Shown piece by piece: positions 26,628 through 37,950 of a stretch of 64,000 bases of DNA. This DNA comes from Azospirillum sp. OGB3 (lineage in GTDB: Bacteria > Pseudomonadota > Alphaproteobacteria > Azospirillales > Azospirillaceae). The DNA lies in the NCBI RefSeq assembly GCF_014192915.1, contig NZ_JACHYN010000011.1, positions 124,001 to 188,000 of the forward strand, written 5' to 3'. The position numbers were made by a program, and so were the translations under genes. A model generated the notes under the pieces. That model had not been told where the DNA came from. It searched no databases and worked only from the letters and a program-made list of their open reading frames with translations. Numbering within the stretch: the first letter of the stretch is position 1; each line of letters starts with the position of its first letter.

Positions 26628-28712
26628 ATGCCGAAACTCACCATCGACGGGATCGAGATCGAAGTCGAGCCGGGCACCTCGATCCTGCAGGCCTGCGAAC
26701 AGCTGGGCATCGAGATCCCGCGCTTCTGCTACCACGAGCGTCTGAGCGTGCCGGCGAACTGCCGTATGTGCCTCGTGGAGATGGAACGCGCGCCGAAGCC
26801 GGTGGCCGCCTGCGCCATGCCCTGCGGCGACGGGATGGTCGTCAAGACCAACACCGAGCTCGTGCACAAGGCCCGCAAGGGCGTCATGGAATTCCTGCTG
26901 ATCAACCACCCGCTGGACTGTCCGATCTGCGACCAGGGCGGCGAGTGCGATCTCCAGGACCAGGCGATGGCCTACGGCTTCGACCGTGGTCGCTACGGCG
27001 AGAACAAGCGCGCCGTCCAGGACAAGTACATGGGTCCGCTGATCCGGACCGAGATGACGCGCTGCATCCACTGCACGCGCTGCATCCGCTTCGTGAACGA
27101 GATCGCCGGCGTTCCCGACCTCGGCGCGGTGAACCGCGGCGAGCACATGGAGATCACCACCTTCGTCGAGAAGGCCATCGGGTCGGAGCTGTCGGGCAAC
27201 CTCGCCGACGTCTGTCCGGTTGGCGCTCTGCTGTCCAAGCCCTACGCCTTCACGGCCCGTCCGTGGGAGCTGCGCAAGACCGAGACGGTCGACGTGCTGG
27301 ACGCGGTCGGCTCGAACATCCGCGTCGACACCCGCGGCCCCGAGGTGATGCGCGTCCTGCCGCGCGTCAACGAGGACATCAACGAGGAGTGGATCGCCGA
27401 CAAGACGCGCTTCGCCTATGACGGGCTGAAGCGCCAGCGTCTCGACCGCCCCTACGTCCGCAAGGACGGCAAGCTTCAGCCGGCAACCTGGGCCGAGGCC
27501 TTCCAGGCCATCGCCGCCAAGGTCAAGGGCGTCCCGGGCAACCGCATCGCCGCCATCGCCGGCGATCTGGCCGACACCGAGTCCATGCTGGCGCTCAAGG
27601 AGCTGATGGCCGGCCTCGGCTCGGCCAACATCGACTGCCGCCAGGACGGCGCCCTGTTCGACACGTCGTCGCGCGCCGGCTACCTGTTCAACAGCGGCAT
27701 CGCCGGGATCGAGCGGGCGGACGTCATCCTGCTGGTCGGCACCAACCCGCGTTGGGAAGCCACCATCGTCAACGCCCGCATCCGCAAGCGCTACCTGATG
27801 GGTGGCCTGAAGGTCGCGGTGATCGGCGAGGCCCGTGAGCTGACGTACCCGTACAGCCATCTCGGCACGGGCACCGACGCCCTGCAGCAGCTCGTCGACG
27901 GCACGCACGCCTTCGCCGATGCGCTGCGCGGCGCCAAGAACCCGATGATCATCCTCGGCGCCGGCGCCTTCCGCCGCAAGGACGGCGCCGCCGTCCAGGC
28001 CGCGGTGCGCAAGCTGGCCGAGACCTTCAACGTGGTTCAGGACGGTTGGAACGGGTTCAACGTCTTGCACACGGCGGCGTCCCGCGTCGGCGGCCTCGAC
28101 ATCGGCTTCCTGCCGGGCGAGGGTGGTCGCGGCACAGCCGGCATCGTCGAAGGGGCAGGGAAGGGCGAGATCGACGTTGTGTACCTGCTGGGTGCCGACG
28201 AGATCGACACCGCCGCGCTCGGCAACGCCTTCGTGGTCTACCAGGGCCACCACGGCGACAAGGGCGCCCACCGCGCCGACGTCATCCTGCCGGGTGCCGC
28301 CTACACCGAGAAGAACGCCCTCTACGTCAACACCGAGGGCCGTCCGCAGCAGGCGCGTCTCGCCACCTTCCCGCCCGGCGAGGCGCGGGAGGACTGGAAG
28401 ATCCTGCGCGCCCTGTCGGAACAGCTCGGCCACAAGCTGCCCTACGACAGCCTGACGCAGATCCGTCGCCGTTTGGCCGAGGTCAACCCGGTCTTCGCGG
28501 CGGTCGGCACGGTCACGCCGGCCCCCTGGGCGCCGTTTGGCGCGCAGGGCGCGCTCGATGCGGCCCCGCTCCAGTCGCCGGTCGCGAACTACTACATGAC
28601 CGACCCGATCAGCCGCGCCTCGGTGACCATGGCTCGTTGCGCCGAGACGTTCGTGAAGCCCGCCGTGAAGCCCGCCGAGAGCGCTCAGGAGAGGACCGGT
28701 ACCCATGGCTGA
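26628..28712 (+). CDS. nuoG: NADH-quinone oxidoreductase subunit G
   Basis: A 694-residue 75-kDa-type subunit. The N-terminal ferredoxin-like domain holds [2Fe-2S] N1b ([16 protein letters not shown] split motif), a His-Cys region for N5 ([18 protein letters not shown]) and [13 protein letters not shown] for N4. The C-terminal half is the molybdopterin-oxidoreductase-like domain without cofactor residues. Last residues ERTGTHG overlap the start of nuoH by 8 bases. It lies 15 bases after nuoF with AAGGAG. Confidence 0.98.
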   Translation: MPKLTIDGIEIEVEPGTSILQACEQLGIEIPRFCYHERLSVPANCRMCLVEMERAPKPVAACAMPCGDGMVVKTNTELVHKARKGVMEFLLINHPLDCPICDQGGECDLQDQAMAYGFDRGRYGENKRAVQDKYMGPLIRTEMTRCIHCTRCIRFVNEIAGVPDLGAVNRGEHMEITTFVEKAIGSELSGNLADVCPVGALLSKPYAFTARPWELRKTETVDVLDAVGSNIRVDTRGPEVMRVLPRVNEDINEEWIADKTRFAYDGLKRQRLDRPYVRKDGKLQPATWAEAFQAIAAKVKGVPGNRIAAIAGDLADTESMLALKELMAGLGSANIDCRQDGALFDTSSRAGYLFNSGIAGIERADVILLVGTNPRWEATIVNARIRKRYLMGGLKVAVIGEARELTYPYSHLGTGTDALQQLVDGTHAFADALRGAKNPMIILGAGAFRRKDGAAVQAAVRKLAETFNVVQDGWNGFNVLHTAASRVGGLDIGFLPGEGGRGTAGIVEGAGKGEIDVVYLLGADEIDTAALGNAFVVYQGHHGDKGAHRADVILPGAAYTEKNALYVNTEGRPQQARLATFPPGEAREDWKILRALSEQLGHKLPYDSLTQIRRRLAEVNPVFAAVGTVTPAPWAPFGAQGALDAAPLQSPVANYYMTDPISRASVTMARCAETFVKPAVKPAESAQERTGTHG

Positions 28713-29715
28713 GTTCTGGAGCGGCTTCCTGCTGCCGCTGATCATCATCGTCCTCAAGATCCTGGCGATCGTCGTGCCGCTCCTGGTGGCCGTGGCCTTC
28801 ATGACCTACGCCGAGCGTAAGATCATGGGCGCCATGCAGCTCCGCCAGGGTCCGAACATCGTCGGCCCGTTCGGGCTTCTGCAGCCTTTCGCGGACGGCC
28901 TGAAGCTGTTCGCGAAGGAGCAGATCCTGCCGGTGGGCGCGAACCGCTTCGTGTTCTATCTGGCGCCGATGCTGACCTTCTTCCTGGCGCTGGTCGCCTG
29001 GGCGGTCATTCCCTTCGACTACGGCATGGTGCTGGCCGACATCAACGTCGGCATCCTGTACCTGTTCGCGATCTCGTCGCTGGGCGTGTACGGCATCGTG
29101 ATGGCCGGCTGGGCGTCGAACTCGCGCTACGCCTTCCTCGGCGCGCTGCGCTCGGCGGCGCAGATGGTGTCCTACGAGGTCTCGATGGGCCTCGTCATCA
29201 TCTCCGTCCTGCTCTGCGTCGGCTCGCTGAACCTGACGAAGATCGTCGAGGCGCAGGAGACGATCTGGTTCGCCATCCCGCTGCTGCCGATGTTCGTGAT
29301 CTTCTTCATCTCGGCGCTGGCGGAAACCAACCGGTCCCCCTTCGACCTGCCGGAAGGCGAGTCGGAGCTGGTGGCCGGCTTCATGGTGGAATACAGCTCG
29401 GCCCCCTTCGCGCTCTTCTTCCTTGGCGAATACGCCAACATGATCCTGATGAGCGCGATGACCAGCATCCTGTTCCTGGGAGGCTGGCTGCCGCCGCTGC
29501 CGTTCGCGCCCTTCACCTGGATCCCCGGCCCGATCTGGTTCGCCCTGAAGATCGCCTTCTGCCTGTTCGTCTACGTGTGGGTCCGCGCGACCATGCCGCG
29601 CTACCGCTACGACCAGCTGATGCGTCTGGGGTGGAAGGTGTTCCTGCCGTTCTCGCTGCTGTGGGTCGTGCTGACGGCCGGCGTGCTGGTGACGTTCGGC
29701 TGGCTGCCGAAGTGA
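28705..29715 (+). CDS. nuoH: NADH-quinone oxidoreductase subunit H
   Basis: A 336-residue membrane subunit with about eight transmembrane helices that joins the quinone cavity to the proton pumps. Signature [26 protein letters not shown] split at about residues 43-68, and the acidic loop [19 protein letters not shown] at about 209-227, are both intact. Starts 8 bases inside nuoG, implying translational coupling. A 94-base gap with a hairpin follows, the longest break inside the operon. Confidence 0.98.
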   Translation: MAEFWSGFLLPLIIIVLKILAIVVPLLVAVAFMTYAERKIMGAMQLRQGPNIVGPFGLLQPFADGLKLFAKEQILPVGANRFVFYLAPMLTFFLALVAWAVIPFDYGMVLADINVGILYLFAISSLGVYGIVMAGWASNSRYAFLGALRSAAQMVSYEVSMGLVIISVLLCVGSLNLTKIVEAQETIWFAIPLLPMFVIFFISALAETNRSPFDLPEGESELVAGFMVEYSSAPFALFFLGEYANMILMSAMTSILFLGGWLPPLPFAPFTWIPGPIWFALKIAFCLFVYVWVRATMPRYRYDQLMRLGWKVFLPFSLLWVVLTAGVLVTFGWLPK

Positions 29716-29759
29716 CCGGCGCCTGAACGGACCATCGGATCGAGTTTCAAAGAGAAAGC

Positions 29760-29788
29760 GCGGGCGTCACCCGGAATGGGGCGCCCGC
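29760..29788 (+). other. Hairpin in the nuoH-nuoI gap
   Basis: GCGGGCG (29760-29766) and CGCCCGC (29782-29788) form a 7-bp stem without a T-run, 18 bases before the strong AAGGAGACGAAGAGG ribosome-binding region of nuoI. It may adjust mRNA stability between operon halves. Confidence 0.4.
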
Positions 29789-29809
29789 TAGGAAGGAGAC
29801 GAAGAGGCC

Positions 29810-30298
29810 ATGGCGTTCCTCGATCGTGCGGCGCGCAGCCTGTTCCTGACCGAACTGTTGGGCGGCCTCGGGCTCACCCTGCGCTATATGTTCAAGCCCA
29901 AGGTGACCCTGAACTACCCGTTCGAAAAGGGCCCCATCAGCCCCCGCTTCCGCGGCGAGCACGTCCTGCGCCGGTATCCCGGCGGCGAGGAGCGCTGCAT
30001 CGCCTGCAAGCTGTGCGAGGCGGTGTGTCCGGCCCTGGCCATCACCATCGAGGCCGAACCGCGTGAGGACGGCAGCCGCCGCACCACGCGCTACGACATC
30101 GACATGACGAAGTGTATCTACTGCGGCTATTGCCAGGAGGCTTGCCCGGTGGACGCCATCGTCATGGGTCCGAACTTCGAGTTCTCCACCGAGAACCGTG
30201 AAGAGCTTTTCTACAACAAGCAGAAGCTGCTGGCGAACGGCGACCGCTGGGAAGCGGAAATCGCCCAGAACCTCGCGGCCGAGGCGCCGTACCGGTAA
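29810..30298 (+). CDS. nuoI: NADH-quinone oxidoreductase subunit I
   Basis: A 162-residue TYKY-type subunit with two [4Fe-4S] clusters, N6a and N6b. Ligand motifs: [12 protein letters not shown] (about residues 64-75) and [12 protein letters not shown] (about 103-114). The N-terminal amphipathic helix ([19 protein letters not shown]) sits at the membrane. Electrons pass from NuoG through this subunit to NuoB. Purine-rich AGGAAGGAGACGAAGAGG precedes ATG 29810. Confidence 0.98.
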   Translation: MAFLDRAARSLFLTELLGGLGLTLRYMFKPKVTLNYPFEKGPISPRFRGEHVLRRYPGGEERCIACKLCEAVCPALAITIEAEPREDGSRRTTRYDIDMTKCIYCGYCQEACPVDAIVMGPNFEFSTENREELFYNKQKLLANGDRWEAEIAQNLAAEAPYR

Positions 30299-30334
30299 GT
30301 CGTTGCAGTGCGGTAAGCGGAAACGGGGATAACG

Positions 30335-30949
30335 ATGATTGTTCAAGGCATCGCCTTCTACGTCTTTGCCGCGCTGCTGGTGGCCTCCGGTGTGATGGTC
30401 ATCTCGGCGCGGAATCCGGTTCATTCGGTCCTTTATCTGGTCCTGGCCTTTTTCCAGGCCGCCGGCCTGTGCGTGCTGCTCGGGGCCGAGTTCATCGCGA
30501 TGATCCTGGTGATCGTCTATGTGGGCGCGGTCGCGGTGCTGTTCCTGTTCGTGGTGATGATGCTCGACATCAACTTCCGCGAACTGCGGGCGGGCGCGCT
30601 CCAGTACCTGCCGATCGGCGGGCTGATCGGTCTCATCCTGCTGGCCGAGCTGGCCGCCGTTCTCGGCGGCTGGATCATCGCGCCGGCGGCGGAGAAGGCC
30701 GCTTCGGCGCCAGTCGCGGCGATGGCCGGTGCGACCAACACCGAGCAGCTCGGCCAGCTGATCTACACCCACTACGTCTATCTGTTCCAGGCGTCGGGCC
30801 TCGTGCTGCTGATCGCCATGATCGGCGCCATCGTCCTGACCCTGCGTCAGCGCGAGGGTGTCCGGAAGCAGAACATCGGCTCCCAGCTCGCCCGTCGGCG
30901 CGAGGACGTGGTCGCCATCCGCAAGGTGCCGACCGGGGAGGGCGTGTGA
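30335..30949 (+). CDS. nuoJ: NADH-quinone oxidoreductase subunit J
   Basis: A 204-residue membrane subunit with five predicted helices. The family segment [14 protein letters not shown] and [22 protein letters not shown] region (about residues 54-88), including the pi-bulge helix, is clear. An extended loop [21 protein letters not shown] lies at about 117-138. The tail [17 protein letters not shown] is soluble. Starts 36 bases after nuoI and ends 2 bases before nuoK. Confidence 0.96.
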   Translation: MIVQGIAFYVFAALLVASGVMVISARNPVHSVLYLVLAFFQAAGLCVLLGAEFIAMILVIVYVGAVAVLFLFVVMMLDINFRELRAGALQYLPIGGLIGLILLAELAAVLGGWIIAPAAEKAASAPVAAMAGATNTEQLGQLIYTHYVYLFQASGLVLLIAMIGAIVLTLRQREGVRKQNIGSQLARRREDVVAIRKVPTGEGV

Positions 30950-30951
30950 TC

Positions 30952-31260
30952 ATGGAAATCGGTCTCGGGCATTATCTGACGGTCTCGGCCATCATCTTCA
31001 CGCTCGGCGTCCTCGGCATCTTCCTCAACCGGAAGAACGTCATCATCATCCTGATGTCGATCGAGATGATGCTGCTCGCCGTGAACCTGAATCTGGTGTC
31101 GTTCTCGGTCTTCCTGAACGATCTGGTCGGGCAGGTCTTCTCCATGATCATCCTGACCGTCGCCGCCGCCGAGGCGGCCATCGGTCTCGCCATCCTGGTG
31201 GTGTACTTCCGCAACCGCGGCTCCATCCGGGTCGAAGACATCAATCTGATGAGGGGCTAA
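30952..31260 (+). CDS. nuoK: NADH-quinone oxidoreductase subunit K
   Basis: A 102-residue membrane subunit with three helices, related to MnhC/MrpC. The two conserved glutamates are visible, in [13 protein letters not shown] (helix 2) and [13 protein letters not shown] (helix 3). Start ATG 30952, with GGGGAGGGCG upstream inside the nuoJ end. Spacing to nuoL is 9 bases. Confidence 0.97.
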   Translation: MEIGLGHYLTVSAIIFTLGVLGIFLNRKNVIIILMSIEMMLLAVNLNLVSFSVFLNDLVGQVFSMIILTVAAAEAAIGLAILVVYFRNRGSIRVEDINLMRG

Positions 31261-31269
31261 GGCAGCGCC

Positions 31270-33372
31270 ATGGAAGTCCTTGTCGTATTCCTCCCGCTCC
31301 TGGCGTTCCTCGTCGCGGGTTCCATCGCCCTGTTCGGCGGGCCGAAGGCGGAGCCGGCGCACGCCGGCGGCCACGATCATCACGGGCATGACCATGCGCA
31401 TGGGCACGACGCTCATGCGCACGGTGCCCATGCTCATGACGTGCATCACGATGATGCGCATCACGACGACGGTCACGACGACCATCACGTCGTCGCCGGG
31501 CCGCCCACCGTGGGCGACCGCGCCGCTCAGTTCGTCACCACCGGTGCCGTCCTGCTCTCCGCGATCCTGTCCTGGGTGCTGTTCTTCGACGTCGCCGTCG
31601 GTGGGCATCCCCGCACGATCGAGCTGATGAGCTGGATGCGCAGCGGCGGCCTGGACGTGTCCTGGGCGCTGCGCGTCGACCAGCTCACCGCGGTTATGCT
31701 GGTGGTGGTCAACACCGTATCGTCGATGGTTCACCTCTACTCCATCGGCTACATGGCCGAGGACCCGCAGAAGCCGCGCTTCATGGGCTACCTGTCGCTG
31801 TTCACCTTCGCCATGCTGATGCTGGTGACGGCCGACAACCTCGTGCAGCTCTTCTTCGGCTGGGAAGGCGTGGGCCTCGCCTCCTACCTGCTCATCAACT
31901 TCTGGTATGAGAAGCCTTCGGCCAACAACGCGGCGATCAAGGCCTTCCTGGTCAACCGCGTCGGCGACTTCGGCTTCGTGCTCGGCATCTTCGCGATCTT
32001 CGTGCTGACGGGTTCCGTCCAGTTCGACGCGATCTTCGCCAAGGCGCCGGAACTGGCCGGCCAGACGCTGCATTTCCTCAGCTGGAACTTCGACGCGCTG
32101 ACCATCACCTGCCTGCTGCTGTTCATCGGCGCCATGGGCAAGTCGGCGCAGCTCGGCCTGCACACCTGGCTGCCGGACGCCATGGAAGGCCCGACCCCGG
32201 TGTCGGCGCTCATCCACGCGGCCACCATGGTGACCGCCGGCGTCTTCATGGTCTGCCGCCTGTCCCCGGTCTTCGAATACGCCCCGACGGCGCTGGAGAT
32301 CGTGGCCGTGGTCGGCGCCCTGACGGCCTTCGTCGCGGCGACCATCGGCTTCACCCAGTTCGACATCAAGCGCGTCATCGCCTATTCGACCATGAGCCAG
32401 CTCGGCTACATGTTCTTCGCCGCGGGCGTCTCCGCCTACGGTGCGGCGATGTTCCACCTGTTCACGCACGCCTTCTTCAAGGCCCTGCTGTTCCTCGGCG
32501 CCGGCTCGGTGATCCACGCCCTGCACCATGAGCAGGACATGCGCAACATGGGCGGCGTCTGGCGGAAGATCCCCTTCACCTACGCGGTGATGTGGATCGG
32601 CAACCTCGCGCTGGCCGGTCTGCCTTTCTTCGCCGGCTACTACTCCAAGGACATGATCCTGGAGGCGGCCTTCGCCTCGGCCAGCCCGGTCGGCAAGTTC
32701 GCCTTCGCGCTCGGCATCGCCGCGGCCCTGCTGACCGCCTTCTACTCCTGGCGCCTGCTGTTCATGACCTTCCACGGCAAGCCGCGGATGGAGAAGTCGG
32801 TCTTCGACCACGCCCATGAATCGCCGATCGTCATGCTGATCCCGCTGGGCGTGCTGGCGGTGGGCGCGCTGTTCGCCGGCTTCGGCTTCCACGAGCTGTT
32901 CATCGGCCACAGCATGGAGCATTTCTGGGGCAAGACCATCCTGGTGCTGGCGGACAACAACAGCATCGAGGCGGCCCACCACCACACTCCGGGCTGGGTC
33001 AAGCTGGCTCCGCTGGTCGTCGGCCTGATCGGCATCGCGCTCGCCTACATCATGTACATGGCGATCCCGGGCCTGCCGGAGAAGGTCGCTACCACGTTCC
33101 GTGGCGTGCACCAGTTCCTGTACAACAAGTGGTATTTCGACGAACTGTACGACCGTCTGTTCGTGCGCTCGGCCAAGTATCTGGGCTACGGCCTGTGGAA
33201 ATCCGGCGACGGCGCCGTGATCGACGGTGTCGGTCCGGACGGGATCGCCGCCGCCACCCGCGACGTCGCGGCGCGCGCCAGCCGCCTCCAGTCCGGCTAC
33301 GTCTATCACTACGCCTTCGCGATGGTGATCGGTGTGGTGCTGCTGGTGGCTTGGCTCTCGGTGTTCGGTTGA
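31270..33372 (+). CDS. nuoL: NADH-quinone oxidoreductase subunit L with a histidine-rich insertion
   Basis: A 700-residue antiporter-like proton-pumping subunit. The core family segments are intact: [67 protein letters not shown] and [15 protein letters not shown], each split over the middle helices, then the long lateral helix at the C-terminus. Between transmembrane helices 1 and 2, residues 31-73 hold 19 histidines plus many Asp, Gly and Ala; usual NuoL has only a short loop there. The insert is in frame and the rest of the protein is normal, so it is a real loop. Confidence 0.97.
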   Translation: MEVLVVFLPLLAFLVAGSIALFGGPKAEPAHAGGHDHHGHDHAHGHDAHAHGAHAHDVHHDDAHHDDGHDDHHVVAGPPTVGDRAAQFVTTGAVLLSAILSWVLFFDVAVGGHPRTIELMSWMRSGGLDVSWALRVDQLTAVMLVVVNTVSSMVHLYSIGYMAEDPQKPRFMGYLSLFTFAMLMLVTADNLVQLFFGWEGVGLASYLLINFWYEKPSANNAAIKAFLVNRVGDFGFVLGIFAIFVLTGSVQFDAIFAKAPELAGQTLHFLSWNFDALTITCLLLFIGAMGKSAQLGLHTWLPDAMEGPTPVSALIHAATMVTAGVFMVCRLSPVFEYAPTALEIVAVVGALTAFVAATIGFTQFDIKRVIAYSTMSQLGYMFFAAGVSAYGAAMFHLFTHAFFKALLFLGAGSVIHALHHEQDMRNMGGVWRKIPFTYAVMWIGNLALAGLPFFAGYYSKDMILEAAFASASPVGKFAFALGIAAALLTAFYSWRLLFMTFHGKPRMEKSVFDHAHESPIVMLIPLGVLAVGALFAGFGFHELFIGHSMEHFWGKTILVLADNNSIEAAHHHTPGWVKLAPLVVGLIGIALAYIMYMAIPGLPEKVATTFRGVHQFLYNKWYFDELYDRLFVRSAKYLGYGLWKSGDGAVIDGVGPDGIAAATRDVAARASRLQSGYVYHYAFAMVIGVVLLVAWLSVFG
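31360..31488 (+). repeat. nuoL: Low-complexity His/Asp-coding tract inside nuoL
   Basis: Imperfect short repeats of CAC/CAT and GAC codons (for example GGGCATGACCATGCGCATGG) encode residues 31-73 of NuoL. Repeat units drift in sequence, which points to slippage-driven growth followed by divergence. Confidence 0.8.
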
Positions 33373-33396
33373 GCGGTTTGAAGGGGAACAAGAACA

Positions 33397-34923
33397 ATGG
33401 CTAGCTGGCCGCTCCTGTCGTTCACGACCTTCCTGCCGCTGGCCGGTGTGGCGCTGATCCTGCTCTTCTGCAGGGGCAACACGCCGGATGTGGTTCGGAA
33501 CGTCCGTTACGTCGCGCTCTGGACGACGGTCATCACCTTCGTCCTGTCGCTGTTCATCTGGTTCAACTTCGACCCGCGCAACCCGGGCTACCAGCTCGTG
33601 GAGAAGGCGGCGTGGATTCCCGAGTTCGGGATCTCCTACCACATGGGTGTGGACGGCATTTCGATGCTGTTCGTCATCCTCTCGACCTTCCTGATGCCGC
33701 TCTGCATCCTCTCCTCCTGGGAGGCGGTGCAGACCCGGGTGAAGGAATACATGATCGCCTTCCTCGTGCTGGAAACCCTCATGGTGGGGATGTTCTGCGC
33801 GCTGGACTTCGTCCTCTTCTACATGTTCTTCGAGGGCGTGCTGATCCCGATGTTCCTGATCATCGGTGTCTGGGGCGGTGCGCGGCGCGTCTACGCGGCG
33901 TTCAAGTTCTTCCTCTACACGCTGCTCGGCTCGGTCCTGATGCTGCTGGCCATCCTGGCCATGTATTTCGCGGCCGGCACGACGGACATCCCGACGATCA
34001 CGGCGACCCACTTCCCGCGCAACATGCAGCTCTGGCTGTGGCTGGCCTTCTTCGCCTCCTTCGCGGTGAAGGTGCCGATGTGGCCGGTGCACACCTGGCT
34101 CCCCGACGCCCACGTCGAGGCGCCGACCGCCGGGTCGGTCATCCTGGCCGGCGTCCTGCTGAAGATGGGCGGCTACGGCTTCCTGCGCTTCAACATCCCG
34201 ATGCTGCCCGAGGCGACCGAGTATTTCGCCCCGATGGTCTACGCCCTGTCGATCGTCGCGGTGATCTACACCTCCCTCGTCGCCCTGGCGCAGGAGGACA
34301 TGAAGAAGCTGATCGCCTACTCGTCCGTCGCCCACATGGGCTTCGTCACCATCGGCATGTTCGCGCTGAACCAGCAGGGCATCGAGGGCTCGATCTTCAC
34401 GATGCTGTCGCACGGCATCGTTTCGGGCGCGCTCTTCCTCTGCGTCGGCGTCGTCTACGACCGGCTGCACACCCGCGAGATCGCCCGCTACGGCGGTCTG
34501 GTGAAGAACATGCCGAAATACGCGGTGGTCTTCCTGTTCATGACCATGGCCTCGGTCGGCCTGCCGGGCACCTCCGGCTTCGTCGGCGAGTTCCTGGTCC
34601 TGCTCGGCGCCTTCCGCGACAACACCTGGGTCGCCTTCCTGGCCGCCACCGGCCTGATCCTGGGCCCGGCCTACGCGCTGTGGCTGTTCCGCCGCGTCGT
34701 GTACGGCAAGCTGGTCAAGGCGGATGTCCGAGCGATGTTCGACCTGAACACCCGCGAGGTTGCCATCTTCCTGCCGCTGATCGTCGTGGTGCTGTGGATG
34801 GGCGTCTACCCGAACAGCTTCCTGAACGTCACCTCGGCGTCGGTCGGGCAGCTGATCCAGACCTACCAGACCAAGCTGGCCGCCGCTCAGGGCGGGGCCG
34901 ACGTCTCCGTCGCCGCGCGCTAG
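33397..34923 (+). CDS. nuoM: NADH-quinone oxidoreductase subunit M
   Basis: A 508-residue antiporter-like subunit with about 14 helices. Family marks: [36 protein letters not shown] (helix 5 glutamate), [30 protein letters not shown] (about residues 229-258, split here) and [15 protein letters not shown]. It forms the middle proton channel of the membrane arm. ATG 33397 follows GAAGGGGAAC; nuoN starts 10 bases after its stop. Confidence 0.98.
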   Translation: MASWPLLSFTTFLPLAGVALILLFCRGNTPDVVRNVRYVALWTTVITFVLSLFIWFNFDPRNPGYQLVEKAAWIPEFGISYHMGVDGISMLFVILSTFLMPLCILSSWEAVQTRVKEYMIAFLVLETLMVGMFCALDFVLFYMFFEGVLIPMFLIIGVWGGARRVYAAFKFFLYTLLGSVLMLLAILAMYFAAGTTDIPTITATHFPRNMQLWLWLAFFASFAVKVPMWPVHTWLPDAHVEAPTAGSVILAGVLLKMGGYGFLRFNIPMLPEATEYFAPMVYALSIVAVIYTSLVALAQEDMKKLIAYSSVAHMGFVTIGMFALNQQGIEGSIFTMLSHGIVSGALFLCVGVVYDRLHTREIARYGGLVKNMPKYAVVFLFMTMASVGLPGTSGFVGEFLVLLGAFRDNTWVAFLAATGLILGPAYALWLFRRVVYGKLVKADVRAMFDLNTREVAIFLPLIVVVLWMGVYPNSFLNVTSASVGQLIQTYQTKLAAAQGGADVSVAAR

Positions 34924-34933
34924 AGGTTCCGAC

Positions 34934-36382
34934 ATGACCGCTGTGTTTCCCGACATCTGGCCGGCCCTGCCGGAAATCTTCCTCGCCTGCGCCGGCATGG
35001 CCCTGCTGCTGATCGGCGTGTTCCGCGGCGACGGCTTCACGCGCCCCATCGGCTACATGACGATGGTGGCGCTGCTGCTGGCCGCCATATTGACCATGGG
35101 CTACGGCACCGGCCGGGTCGTCACCTTCAATGGCCTGTTCGTGATGGACGCCTTCGGCGTCTTCATGAAGGTGCTGATCCTCGTCGCCGCCTCGCTGTCG
35201 GTCCTCCTCGCGCTCGGCTTCAACGAGCGCGAGAAGATGGCCCGGTTCGAGTTCCCGGTGCTGATGCTCTTCGCCACGCTCGGCATGCTGATGATGGTGT
35301 CGGCCAACGACCTCATCTCTCTCTATGTCGGGCTGGAGACGCAAAGCCTCGCGCTCTATGTCATCGCCGCCTTCCGCCGCGACAGCGCCAAGTCCTCGGA
35401 AGCGGGCCTGAAGTACTTCGTGCTCGGCTCGCTCTCCTCGGGCATGCTGCTGTACGGCGCCTCGATGGTCTACGGCTTCGCCGGCACGACCTCCTTCGAC
35501 AAGATCGCCGCCCTGTTCGCCGGCGGCGCGCATCCGTCGGTGGGCGTCATCATCGGTCTGGTCTTCGTGGCCGCCGGCCTGGCCTTCAAGATCTCCGCCG
35601 TTCCGTTCCACATGTGGACGCCGGACGTCTACGAGGGCGCCCCGACCCCGGTCACGGCCTTCTTCGCCGCCGCTCCGAAGGTCGCCGCCATCGCGCTGTT
35701 CACCCGCCTGCTGATCGAGCCGTTCGGTCATCTGGCCCACCAGTGGCAGCAGATCATCATCGTCAGCTCGATCCTCTCGATGTCGCTCGGCGCCTTCGCG
35801 GCGATCACCCAGAGCAACATCAAGCGGCTGATGGCCTACAGCTCCATCGGCCACGTCGGCTACGCCCTGGTCGGCCTTGCCTCCGGCACCCAGGAAGGCG
35901 TGCGCGGCGTGCTGATCTACATGGCGGTCTACATCGTCATGAACATCGGCACCTTCGCTGTCATCCTGTGCATGAAGCAGCAGGGCCGCATGGTCGAGGA
36001 GATCAAGGACCTCGCCGGCCTGTCGCGCACCAACCCGCTGCTGGCGGGCGCGATGGCGGTGTTCATGTTCTCCATGGCCGGCATCCCGCCGATGGCCGGC
36101 TTCTTCAGCAAGCTCTATGTCTTCCTCGCCGCCATCGAGGCGCAGCTCTACACGCTGGCGGTGATCGGCGTGCTGACCAGCGTCGTGGGCGCCTACTACT
36201 ACCTGCGCATCATCAAGATCATGTACTTCGATGAGCCGGTGGAGGCGTTCGACAAGATCGGCGACGACGGGATGACCGGCATCCTGATCGCCACCGGCCT
36301 GTTCACCCTGCTGTTCTTCGTGGTTCCGGCTCCGATCCTGAACTACGCGGCGGCGGCGGCGGCCTCGCTGTTCGCCGGATGA
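34934..36382 (+). CDS. nuoN: NADH-quinone oxidoreductase subunit N
   Basis: A 482-residue antiporter-like subunit that completes the membrane arm. Visible: [21 protein letters not shown] (channel glutamate), [21 protein letters not shown] and [20 protein letters not shown]. It ends AASLFAG, with the stop overlapping the birA start (ATGA), so birA, and probably coaX and rnj, are read on the nuo transcript. Confidence 0.98.
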   Translation: MTAVFPDIWPALPEIFLACAGMALLLIGVFRGDGFTRPIGYMTMVALLLAAILTMGYGTGRVVTFNGLFVMDAFGVFMKVLILVAASLSVLLALGFNEREKMARFEFPVLMLFATLGMLMMVSANDLISLYVGLETQSLALYVIAAFRRDSAKSSEAGLKYFVLGSLSSGMLLYGASMVYGFAGTTSFDKIAALFAGGAHPSVGVIIGLVFVAAGLAFKISAVPFHMWTPDVYEGAPTPVTAFFAAAPKVAAIALFTRLLIEPFGHLAHQWQQIIIVSSILSMSLGAFAAITQSNIKRLMAYSSIGHVGYALVGLASGTQEGVRGVLIYMAVYIVMNIGTFAVILCMKQQGRMVEEIKDLAGLSRTNPLLAGAMAVFMFSMAGIPPMAGFFSKLYVFLAAIEAQLYTLAVIGVLTSVVGAYYYLRIIKIMYFDEPVEAFDKIGDDGMTGILIATGLFTLLFFVVPAPILNYAAAAAASLFAG

Positions 36383-37173
36383 CGGCAGGCAACGAAGCGG
36401 AGGCGGCGCGCTTGCGCCTGCCTCCGGGCTTCCGGGTGATGGCCTTCGACTCCGTCGGCAGCACGAACGACGAGGCGAAGGCCTTCGCGCGTTCAGGGGC
36501 TGCCGAGGGCACCATCGTCTGGGCGAAGCGGCAGGAGTCGGGCCGTGGCCGCCGTGGCCGGGCCTGGACCTCGCCGGAAGGCAATCTGTACAGTTCGACC
36601 ATTCTGCGCCCCTCGCGCCCACCGGCCGAGGCGGCGCAGATTTCGTTTGTGGCGGCGCTCGCCATCGCCGACACCGCCGCCGCCGTCCTTCCCGATCCCG
36701 ACGGCGTGCGCTGCAAATGGCCGAACGACGTGCTGGTGCACGGGCGCAAGCTGTCCGGCATCCTGCTCGAGTCGGAGGCCACCGCCGGGGGAGGGATCTC
36801 CTGGCTGGTGCTCGGCGTCGGCATCAACCTGCGGCATTTTCCCGAAGGCACGGACTACGCGGCCACCTCGCTGGCGGCGGAGGGCGCCCCGGCGCTCCAG
36901 CCCGCGGCTCTGCTCGAAATCTATGCGGAGCAGTTGGCGCGCTGGTACGGCGTCTGGGCGGAGCATGGATTCGGCCCGGTGCGCGACGCCTGGATGAAGC
37001 GGGCGCGGGGTCTGGGCGAGCCCATCGTCGTCCGTCTGCCCGACCGCACGCTGACCGGCACCTTCGCCGATCTGGACAGCGACGGCGTTCTGTTGCTTGA
37101 TCGGGATGACGGGGCGGGGCGCCAGCGCATCGCCGCCGGAGACGTGTTTTTCCCACCCGCGGTGGAGACCTGA
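36379..37173 (+). CDS. birA: Biotin--[acetyl-CoA-carboxylase] ligase
   Basis: A 264-residue class I biotin protein ligase: it makes biotinyl-5'-AMP and attaches biotin to AccB. The ligase core has [15 protein letters not shown], the biotin/ATP loop [21 protein letters not shown] split at about residues 53-73, [19 protein letters not shown] and a short C-terminal SH3-like cap. It lacks the N-terminal DNA-binding domain of E. coli BirA, so it is an enzyme only. Coupled to nuoN by a 4-base overlap; coaX begins 3 bases after it. Confidence 0.95.
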   Translation: MTAGNEAEAARLRLPPGFRVMAFDSVGSTNDEAKAFARSGAAEGTIVWAKRQESGRGRRGRAWTSPEGNLYSSTILRPSRPPAEAAQISFVAALAIADTAAAVLPDPDGVRCKWPNDVLVHGRKLSGILLESEATAGGGISWLVLGVGINLRHFPEGTDYAATSLAAEGAPALQPAALLEIYAEQLARWYGVWAEHGFGPVRDAWMKRARGLGEPIVVRLPDRTLTGTFADLDSDGVLLLDRDDGAGRQRIAAGDVFFPPAVET

Positions 37174-37176
37174 GAG

Positions 37177-37950
37177 ATGCTGCTCGCCATCGACGCCGGA
37201 AACACCAACGTGGTGTTCGCGATCTATGAGGGCGACGAACAGCGCGGCCTGTGGCGCACGGCGACCGACAAGAAGCGCACCGCCGACGAATACATGGTGT
37301 GGCTGACCCACCTGATGGCGCTGAAGGGCATGGGCCCGGCGGACATCGACAGCACCATCATCGCCAGCGTGGTGCCCGGCGCCACCTTCAACCTGAAGCG
37401 CCTGTGCAAGGACCATTTCGGCTGCGAGCCGCTGGTGGTCGGTCAACCGGGGGTCGATCTCGGCACACGCGCTCTGGTCGACCGGCCAGACGAGGTCGGA
37501 GCCGACCGGCTGGTCAACACGGTGGCGGCGGCGGCCACCTACCAGACGCCGCTGATCGTCATCGACTTCGGCACCGCGACGACCTTCGACGTGGTCGACC
37601 GCGACGGCAACTACCGAGGCGGCGTCATCGCGCCCGGTCTGAACCTGTCGCTGGAGGCGCTGCAGATGGCGGCGAGCAAGCTGCCCCGCGTCGAAATCCA
37701 GCAGCCGGGCCACGTCATCGGCACCAACACCGTCGAGTGCATGCAGTCCGGAGTCTTCTGGGGCTATGTCGGCCTGATCGAAGGGTTGGTCAACCGCATC
37801 CGGGCGGAGTACGGCGAGCCGATGACGGTCGTCGCGACCGGAGGGCTGGGTGTGCTTTTCGCCAAGGCAACCCATGTAATCGAACACACCGACGGCGAAC
37901 TCACGCTGCGCGGCCTCCTCCTGATCCACAAGCGCAACACGGCCCAATGA
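37177..37950 (+). CDS. coaX: Type III pantothenate kinase
   Basis: A 257-residue ASKHA-fold kinase for the first step of coenzyme A synthesis. The N-terminal phosphate loop MLLAIDAGNTNVVFAIYEG and the second glycine/aspartate segment VIDFGTATTFDVV (about residues 128-140) are present, with GANRL-type ADRLVN before it and GTNTVECMQSG later. No coaA or coaW is in view. Its stop overlaps the rnj start (ATGA), continuing the coupled birA-coaX-rnj group. Confidence 0.96.
   Translation: MLLAIDAGNTNVVFAIYEGDEQRGLWRTATDKKRTADEYMVWLTHLMALKGMGPADIDSTIIASVVPGATFNLKRLCKDHFGCEPLVVGQPGVDLGTRALVDRPDEVGADRLVNTVAAAATYQTPLIVIDFGTATTFDVVDRDGNYRGGVIAPGLNLSLEALQMAASKLPRVEIQQPGHVIGTNTVECMQSGVFWGYVGLIEGLVNRIRAEYGEPMTVVATGGLGVLFAKATHVIEHTDGELTLRGLLLIHKRNTAQ

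Noticed and set aside
31360-31488. Short repeated units that could suggest a CRISPR or VNTR array
   Set aside because: Units are 6-12 bases, imperfect and in frame with nuoL; they encode a His-rich loop and have no spacers.
30847-35049. A 1400-codon open frame on the minus strand across nuoJ-nuoN
   Set aside because: The sense strand carries complete complex I genes with every expected motif; the antisense frame is an artefact of high GC at third codon positions.
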